Part shown: one piece after another, positions 59,869 to 64,000 of the stretch | Layout of the letters: each line of letters begins with the position of its first letter | How positions within the stretch are numbered: the stretch's first letter is position 1 | NCBI RefSeq assembly: GCF_014898815.1 | Contig: NW_026515407.1 | Location: forward strand, 124,001 to 188,000 | Direction: 5' to 3' | From: Panonychus citri | Lineage: Eukaryota > Arthropoda > Arachnida > Trombidiformes > Tetranychidae | DNA: 64,000 nucleotides | Translations under genes and position numbers: made by a program | Notes under the pieces: generated by a model | The model's database searches: none | What the model saw: the letters and a program-made list of their open reading frames with translations, nothing else | What the model was told of the DNA's origin: nothing

Positions 59869-61313
59869 GATGATGATGATGATGATAAACCAGAAAATGA
59901 TGATAATGATTGTTGTTGTTGCCCGAGCCCTACCTTTTACCTGTACTTTAACAAGGATAAAAGGTTTCGCTTTGTATCCTAATAACTTGCCTTTTGACAT
60001 TAATTCATCAAGATAATGATGTTAATTATAAACGAAGATAATAATTGACCTCCCTGTAAAAAAGAGACCAATAGTTAGTTAACAATTAATCGTGGAGTCA
60101 ATTCCATACCTATTTACAATGTTCTCTACCTAAGAGAGAAAGAGTGAATTGATTGGTGAGCCAATAAAATAAGAGCCGAATAGAAAATGGTCAAAATTAG
60201 TTGACCCGAAAAAAGAGCCGATTGGATAAATGTTAAAAATCAGATTAATCAGAAAAATTGTAAGTTGTTGCGATTACTTTGAATCCATTTACTTTGTTAC
60301 AAATTCGGGTTGATAATATGGTCTCTAAAATTAATACTATTTGCTGGTTAATTATTTTCTCTATGAAAATCCATAACTTTGGATAAAAAAACATTTATCG
60401 TTCAGATTAGCTGTGTTCCATAGCGATAATTCAAACCTTACATCAGTTTTATAAAAGTTATCATAAAAATATTCTCATAACTTTTCCATTTCATCACAAT
60501 CGGCATCAGTTATTATTTTTTCCAAAAATTCAACAATATTATGAGGTTTAATCAATGGTAAAGGCATTAGTCTATTGATTCGTATTAGTGATAATTTGGT
60601 CAACAATTTAATTTTTTAGCATTTGAGCTTTTCTCCATAAACGTTGTCAAAAATGAAAATTGTAGAAGAAAAAAAACGTTTATCGCAAAAGTCACTTGGA
60701 ACTGGGAGTTCGAAATCCAATTAAAAAATTTCTGGTGCAAGTTTAGAAATTCATCAATTTCTAGATCTTGAATCAATCGAATTCATCAGGCAATCCTAAA
60801 TTCGGGTTCAGCTTCAGTCCATTCAACTTTATCTCGATCAAATCATTACACCACTGGAGGTGGACCAGTAGGTAATTCTGGTCATTTGATCAAAGAGTAA
60901 TAACTATTACTCTTTGCATTTGATGACCACTACATTAATAAGAACAGGACATTATTCAACAAATCCAAACATGGAGTCAACAGTTACTTTTGACCCATTA
61001 ATGACCAATGGTATGATACAGATTTGTAAGACAATCACTAATTGGGTGAATCAATTTCTCAGAAACATCTTCATTATTTAAATAATTAAACAAATAAACA
61101 AATTAAGTGTCATCATTTGATATAATTACGAACCAAAGAAGATACAATAAACTTGATTTCTTTTTCTTCATCTTCTTCTTTCCCTATCAAGTCTGATTGT
61201 GATGGAGTGAAATCAATGATTCCTCAATAAAATTATCTTATTACTCGATGCTATTAATGAATGAAAAGAAAGCATTGATTTCAATTAAATTGTGTGATTA
61301 ATTTCAAACTGAT

Positions 61314-62139
61314 TCAACAAGGACAACATGACCAGTCTTTTGGTTCGGTTTCTGTCAAATTGATAATTTCACTCGACCTTTCTGGAGCGATTTCCTCTTG
61401 ATGTTCAGCAGTTACCACTACTCTTTCGAAACAATCGTAAATAGCACGAGAGACATTTTTCCCGTTCTTAGCACTTGTCTCGAAGAATGAAGCTGAGAGT
61501 TTGGTGGCCATTCGTTGTCCTTCCTCTCTTGATACTTGTCGTTTGTCTTCTAGGTCGCTTTTATTTCCAACAACAACTTTAATCAGCTCTTTTCGGTTAG
61601 AATAGATCATTACCTCTTCGTGCCAAACTTTTTCGAGAGCCTCTAAACTCTTCCTTTTCGTGATATCGTAAAAGTAAAGAATTCCATGAGCTGATTGGTA
61701 TAGAGTCTTAGGTATTGATCGGAACCTTTCCTGACCAGCAGTATCCCATAATTGGACATTATATTGCTTTCCGTCTTTTGAATACTTTAATCTAACGAAA
61801 TCGACACCTATTGGAAATGACAAGATTAATTTTATCGTAAAATCTCATTGTTCAAAAAGCTAATTGTTGGTCGAGAAATAGTTGATAAAATCATACCGAT
61901 GTCAGTTATGGTCTCGGATGGAAAAGTATGAAATCGCTCCTGCGTCATAAAACTAAATAAATTTTGCTAATTAGAAAATTTAATCACAATCATATTCCAT
62001 CGATCATAGTTAACTCAATGATTACATTATTATTCATTACATTAATCAATTTGGAATGAAAATCGTTCACATGAACAACTTACCAGGTTTTACCAGCGCC
62101 ACTGTGTCCAATAGCAGTTATCTTGATATCTTTGCTCAT
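61314..62139 (-). CDS. divergent Rab-family small GTPase, 3 exons
   Basis: Exons on the minus strand: 62139-62084, 61952-61897, 61807-61314; 201 aa. G1 is GHSGAGKT (11-18), G3 is WDTAGQE (58-64), G4 is NKSD (119-122), G5 is ETSAK (147-151), RabF-type IGVDF (37-41) and a doubly prenylatable CCPC end (198-201). All spacings equal those of classical Rabs. The residue before IGVDF, normally the switch I Thr that binds Mg and senses gamma-phosphate, is Asp36, with Thr35 one place earlier; the P-loop Asp is His12. It is Rab-like and membrane-attached, directing vesicle traffic, but I cannot place it in a named Rab subfamily. Confidence 0.9.
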
Positions 62140-64000
62140 TATCGGCTATTTGAAAATCACAATTAGATGACAACAATTATTAATTAAAACAAAGATTTTA
62201 GAATGAGACGAATAAGAAATATTTTCCAAAAAAAACGCTGAACTTTTAAATTTGATGACAATTGTATTAATGGCCAACACCAGTTACTGATCAATAATCT
62301 TTCTTGGAGGTAGATTAACTTCCACAAGGACCAAGGACTCCACCTTAAGGCCTTTTTTGCACTTCATTAGTCCGACCCCTGGAACCACTTAAGTTAAAGT
62401 GTCACCATTATGATAACTGCAATAGATTTAAAGCAAATCTTGGGGCCAACTGTTGGAATCAGTTGGAAATTTGCACAGATGATTGTGTTTTTGCTTCAAA
62501 TTGATCCAAATTAGAATTGATTTTAAATATTTACAAAGAAAATCTTTTTTTTGATAAAATAGTAAAGATATAAAGCTTTTTACAGTTTGATTTTTTGTTG
62601 AAAGTTGAATCTTTCTCAATTATCGGCCGAGAGTTAATCTAATTAACATGGGAAACAAACGATTATCAGCTGAATTACTTAGAGATCAAATCATCTTCCT
62701 ATTTCTCAACTTCTTGGACAAAATTAATCGGCGCAAAAATAATGGAATCAAGTAAATCCTTGGTTCCAAAAAAACAAACAAAAAGATGAGCTAAAATGTA
62801 TCATAAGAAAAGAGAGATGAGAGATGCATCTTCCTTTGTAATAAGATAGAGATGAGAGAGAGACAACAAGAAGGAGAAAGTCTTAATTGAAAGTCAACCG
62901 GATTTACCTTTTCCATTTGACCTTGTAAACCGGTAACCGGTAATGTGGATAAACTTTGAGATGGTGGGAGGCGAGTGATGACCCATCCTTTTTTATACGT
63001 ACCTGTGTATAAATAATTCACTTTCCCTTATCCTCTACCTTGATAGACTTAAATTAGTTGATCAAATTAAATCTACATCGGTTCAACTTCCTATTTATCT
63101 TTGTTTATTTATCGTATGTAAGTAAATCAAATGATATTTACCTTTACTTGTTTTAATCTATTAATTAGATAAAATTATTTTTCTAATTATGATACATAAC
63201 CTAATTAATTAAGACTTTTTCTCTTGATTGAATATTACAGGTATTGTATCTTCATCTCTGTGTGTGTTTCCAAACCATATAATCAACTGTTTAGAAAGAA
63301 AAAAGCTAATGGCTAATTAATGGTAACCTGTTAACTCAAATACTGTACTAATATTAATTGTTTTATATCTTTCACCTTGTTGATTGTTATCAGGTTAAAT
63401 TAGCTCATGGACCTTCCTCATCAATTTTTGCCTAATAAATTGTTAATCACAGTAATTTGTAGTAAATTAATTGATCATCGGATTAAAACAAGTAACCTTA
63501 CCTTTGGAAAACAGATAATCCTTGGCACGATTAAATTGAACATCATTTGGATTAGAAGGATAAATGGATAAGAGACACAATTAAGATGGAAAATCCGTTA
63601 ATTAGGTAAAATGATTAATAGAAACAGTTTTCACTTTGAACAACAATTTTATGTCAATTTTATGTCAAGAAGAACAAAAAAGAAAATTAGACAGAGAAGA
63701 AGAAAGAGAAGAAAAGAAAAGGAGGGAAAAGAACAAATAAATTTGTGACTCATTCGGTTATTTGATGTTTTTCTTTGTCTTTGATTACATTTTCTTTCTA
63801 ATTTTCGTTGAAAATTAACTTAATTCTTTCTTTTTTTAATTGTTTAGTGACCATAGATTAGATTCTTTCTGTTGACCATCACAATTTCTTTAATCAATTA
63901 GTTGGATAATTTGTTGATCTTCAGTTACAATTGGTAAGTTTTTTATTTCTCTGGTTAATTTGTTTTCCTTTTCTTTGTTTTATTTTTTTTTGCTGAATTT
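62140..64000. other. right flank, no gene supported
   Basis: AT-rich. The Rab promoter should lie at about 62140-62400 (a GC-richer patch with caaggaccaaggactcc near 62325). Minus-strand frames at 62428-62619 and 62791-63021 have no recognisable content. A TATA-like minus-strand word lies near 62985, and a donor-like site ttg/gtaagt at 63932 could begin a plus-strand gene beyond the window. Confidence 0.45.

Larger units (their letters stand above)
40194..61313. other. 21-kb gene-poor region
   Basis: No conserved coding sequence recognised on either strand. Content: AT-rich DNA, CT/GA runs (40770-40795, 46192-46216, 50245-50273, 52941-52973, 55922-55984, 59829-59862), ATC/GAT runs (43219-43245, 48824-48848, 52520-52549, 59863-59886), TCATCT repeats (51601-51655), a 652-bp tandem duplication, repeated GC-rich motifs and one long inverted repeat. 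Open frames here are low-complexity readings of these repeats. Isolated promoter-plus-donor patterns suggest non-coding first exons. Functions are not deducible from sequence alone; being upstream of an EGF ligand makes cis-regulatory use plausible. Confidence 0.6.

Noticed and set aside
60650..61080. Coding-like fragments in three frames (for example MKIVEEKKRLSQK and an SGSASVHSTLSRSNHY-like stretch)
   Set aside because: Stops in every frame and no consistent splice sites or recognisable family; it may be an old pseudogene but cannot be supported.

Overview
The window is eukaryotic nuclear DNA from an arthropod. It is AT-rich, with small genes, mostly short GT-AG introns of about 60 to 350 bases, TATA-type promoters and long stretches of CT/GA, GAT/ATC and TCATCT microsatellites. 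The animal genes recognised (Spitz-type EGF ligand, Graf, ISPD, NACHO/TMEM35, SF3B5, SEM1/DSS1, ATP23, tetraspanin, Rab) and the small lineage-type families fit a chelicerate. A compact acariform (spider-mite-like) genome is my best guess, but this is an inference from style and content, not a database result. No bacterial, viral or CRISPR features were seen.

Layout. 0.7-2.3 kb: a six-exon ISPD/CRPPA cytidylyltransferase gene, including a 15-base micro-exon. 4.6-10.3 kb: a complete 12-exon GRAF-type RhoGAP (BAR-PH-RhoGAP-SH3) with one ambiguous frame step. 11.6-14.5 kb: two nearly identical 289-bp promoter/leader copies, 2.6 kb apart, flanking a small secreted His/Gly/Pro-rich protein gene. 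16.4-24.0 kb: a gene-dense housekeeping stretch with a tetraspanin, SF3B5 copy 1, TMEM35-like NACHO, SEM1, an unrecognised 219-aa protein and ATP23, followed by a decayed GNA1-type acetyltransferase. 25.3-26.6 kb: two small spliced genes found by reading splice sites, one a 92-aa single-pass membrane protein and one a tentative 68-aa secreted peptide.

27.3-35.2 kb is the accessory part. Four Cys-rich secreted paralogues with a Gly-Cys-Cys core (resembling insect fungal-protease-inhibitor/IGFBP-N modules) are interleaved with two tandem ionotropic-receptor-like genes that have identical intron positions. 36.2-37.8 kb: a secreted Cu/Zn-SOD-like protein with a long Pro/Ser-rich N-terminal region; two copper ligands and the active-site Arg are replaced, so it is probably a non-enzymatic pseudo-SOD. 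38.5 kb: SF3B5 copy 2, encoding the same protein as copy 1. 39.7-40.2 kb: a Spitz/TGF-alpha-like EGFR ligand.

40.2-61.3 kb is about 21 kb without a supportable coding gene. It holds a 652-bp tandem duplication, repeated GC-rich motifs, a long-armed inverted repeat and many microsatellites. It may be regulatory or intronic territory of neighbouring genes. 61.3-62.1 kb: a divergent Rab GTPase gene with a substituted switch I threonine. The remainder has no supportable gene.

The housekeeping genes are not an operon and show no shared pathway. The clearest co-localised module is the secreted Cys-rich/receptor cluster.
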